Origin: an uncultured Collinsella sp.
GTDB lineage: Bacteria > Actinomycetota > Coriobacteriia > Coriobacteriales > Coriobacteriaceae
Assembly (NCBI GenBank): GCA_902478945.1
Contig: CABSMX010000059.1
Location: 1-13,056, forward strand
Reading direction: 5' to 3'
DNA: 13,056 nt
Below, piece after piece: positions 12,304-13,056 of the stretch. Positions within the stretch are counted from its first letter, which is position 1. The number at the start of each line of letters is the position of its first letter. The translations under genes were made by a program, and so were the position numbers. The notes beneath the pieces were generated by a model. That model was not told where the DNA came from. It did not search any database and saw only the letters and a program-made list of their open reading frames with translations.

Positions 12304-12741
12304 ATGGCCAAAAAACGCAATGGGCGCCAGGATGCCATCAGAGATATTGTTCGCAATAAGGACGTACGTACGCAGCGCGTTTTGGTAGACGAGCTTCGCG
12401 CCATGGGTTTCGATTGCACGCAGGCGACCGTTTCGCGCGACATCGCGGACATGGGACTGCGTAAGCTCCCCGAGGGCATCTATGTCCTTGCCGAGGACCT
12501 GCATCTGCAGCGCATGGTTTCCGAGTTGGTTACCGGCGTACTGCGCACCGATAATCTGGTTATGATCAAGGCACAGCCCGGTACGGCTTCTGGTATTGCC
12601 GCAGCGGTCGATGCCGCGGAGCTGCCCGACGTGCTTGGCTCGCTTGCCGGCAACGACACGATCTTGGTCATTGCACAGACGGCCGAGGACGGAGAGCGCC
12701 TTGAGGCGCTCATCAACAAGCTGAGTAACTCTCACAAGTAG
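12304..12741 (+). CDS. argR: Arginine repressor family regulator
   Basis: ArgR is a hexameric regulator that, with arginine as co-repressor, controls arginine synthesis and breakdown. The 145-residue product has an N-terminal winged helix (about 5-70) with TQATVSRDIADMGLRKLP at 39-56, including the DNA-contacting Ser-Arg pair. A C-terminal oligomerisation and ligand domain (about 78-143) follows, with PGTASGIAAAVDAAELPDVLGSLAGNDT. The ligand motif reads AGNDT (Asn117-Asp118), whereas E. coli ArgR and B. subtilis AhrC have GDDT with two Asp residues that bind arginine. The start ATG at 12304 has GAGG 6 bases upstream; the 11-residue upstream extension of the frame is not supported. The gene stands alone, with its own AT-rich leader and terminator. 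Confidence 0.93.
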   Translation: MAKKRNGRQDAIRDIVRNKDVRTQRVLVDELRAMGFDCTQATVSRDIADMGLRKLPEGIYVLAEDLHLQRMVSELVTGVLRTDNLVMIKAQPGTASGIAAAVDAAELPDVLGSLAGNDTILVIAQTAEDGERLEALINKLSNSHK

Positions 12742-12792
12742 GGGATGCGTGGCACTGCTGCTGTGCCGATTGTTGCTATAGGTAATTGCCGA

Positions 12793-12820
12793 GGGCGTTG
12801 ACGAAGGTCAGCGCCCTTTT
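12793..12820 (+). terminator. Intrinsic terminator of argR
   Basis: GGGCGTTGAC (12793-12802) pairs with GTCAGCGCCC (12807-12816) over 10 bp, with one U-G pair, closing a GAAG loop and followed by TTTT. It lies 51 bases after the argR stop and points in the plus direction. Confidence 0.88.
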
Positions 12821-12889
12821 GCCTGCCGGCATCCGTTGCCCTATCGGTCTTGCAGCCGGGGCCGTCGTGGCATCTTGTGGCATCTGCCG

Positions 12890-12932
12890 AAATAAAGAGG
12901 CGCCCGAGCAGCGTACGTGCTGCTCGGGCGCC
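12890..12932 (-). terminator. Long perfect terminator for the convergent minus-strand gene
   Basis: GGCGCCCGAGCAGC (12899-12912) and GCTGCTCGGGCGCC (12919-12932) form a perfect 14-bp stem with a 6-base loop. Read on the minus strand it is followed by TCTTTATTT (12898-12890), giving an intrinsic terminator 24 bases beyond the stop codon of the minus-strand gene. An outer repeat, GGCATCTG (12879-12886) and CAGATGCC (12940-12947), flanks it. Confidence 0.85.
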
Positions 12933-12956
12933 TTGGTGTCAGATGCCGCTTTGCGT

Positions 12957-13043
12957 CTACTGGCCCGTAGAGGGGTCGGGCGTGGGCGTAGGATCGGGGG
13001 CGGGCGTCGGCGTGCCACCGTCGCCACCCGTGCCGCCATCGCC
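12957..13043 (-). CDS. C-terminal end of an unidentified protein with Pro/Thr/Gly tail (partial)
   Basis: On the minus strand an open frame enters at the right edge and ends at a TAG (12957-12959) after 28 codons. The residues are a low-complexity tail: Gly/Asp-rich repeats (GDGGTGGDGG) followed by TPTPAPDPTPTPDPSTGQ. Such tails are common at the C-termini of secreted or membrane-anchored cell-envelope proteins, for example some penicillin-binding proteins and surface proteins of actinobacteria, but nothing here identifies the family. The strong terminator correctly placed 24 bases downstream supports this as a real gene end. The gene is convergent with argR. It is cut by the contig edge, and the adjoining 13 bases are adapter, so the reading frame beyond 13043 is meaningless. 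Confidence 0.7.
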   Translation of the reverse strand, partial: GDGGTGGDGGTPTPAPDPTPTPDPSTGQ

Positions 13044-13056
13044 CTGTCTCTTATAC
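13044..13056. other. Residual Nextera transposon adapter sequence
   Basis: The last 13 bases, CTGTCTCTTATAC, are identical to the first 13 bases of the Nextera (Tn5 mosaic-end) read-through adapter CTGTCTCTTATACACATCT. They sit exactly at the end of the sequence, as expected for untrimmed adapter in a draft assembly, and should not be read as genomic DNA. Confidence 0.93.

Noticed and set aside
12751..12767. Short hairpin GGCAC/GTGCC just after argR
   Set aside because: The stem is only 5 bp and has no U-run. The stronger hairpin at 12793-12820 is the real terminator.
12868..12887. Tandem TGGCATCT repeats
   Set aside because: Two copies of an 8-base word in a short spacer are not enough to call a repeat element.
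12776..13039. 87-codon minus-strand frame at the right end
   Set aside because: It is a shifted frame over the Pro/Thr tail and both terminators, and is Arg/Ala-rich. The frame ending at 12957 with a terminator 24 bases downstream is the better reading.

Overview
The window looks like a short contig from a GC-rich actinobacterium. The class Coriobacteriia is likely, with Collinsella the best guess. This rests on strong GC- and C-ending codon bias in the ribosomal genes, frequent GTG/TTG starts, the order secY-adk-map-infA-rpmJ-rpsM-rpsK-rpsD-rpoA-rplQ-truA, and my recollection of the protein sequences. No database search was run, so genus is an inference. Most of the window is the downstream part of the conserved ribosomal-protein supercluster and is ordinary in content.

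Layout: 1-336 carries no convincing gene. 337-6578 (all +) is the spc block: rplE, rpsN (zinc form), rpsH, rplF, rplR, rpsE, rpmD, rplO, secY, adk, map. 6683-10058 (+) is the alpha block: infA, rpmJ, rpsM, rpsK, rpsD, rpoA, rplQ. It ends at a textbook UUCG-loop terminator (10085-10115). Then come truA (10151-10975), a degenerate family-2-glycosyltransferase-like gene (11095-12171) and argR (12304-12741) with its terminator (12793-12820). The last ~160 bases hold the terminator and the final 28 codons of a minus-strand gene with a Pro/Thr-rich tail. The last 13 bases are identical to the start of the Nextera transposon adapter and are not genomic.

The genes supply the ribosome (L5, S14, S8, L6, L18, S5, L30, L15, L36, S13, S11, S4, L17), initiation factor 1, the RNA polymerase alpha subunit, the SecY translocon, adenylate kinase, N-terminal methionine removal and tRNA pseudouridylation. 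Most junctions are tight, with Shine-Dalgarno sequences inside or just after the preceding stop. The few wide junctions (before rplE, rplE-rpsN, rpsN-rpsH, rplF-rplR, map-infA, infA-rpmJ) each contain at least one clear RNA hairpin without a U-run, which is the most interesting pattern here.

Other points worth a look are: the missing rplX upstream of rplE; the loss of catalytic acidic motifs in the glycosyltransferase-like protein; an Asp-to-Asn change in the arginine-binding motif of ArgR; a perfect 17-bp palindrome at the probable argR start site; and duplicated TTTCGAAATA boxes upstream of it. I saw no CRISPR array, insertion sequence, tRNA, rRNA, phage gene or defence system.
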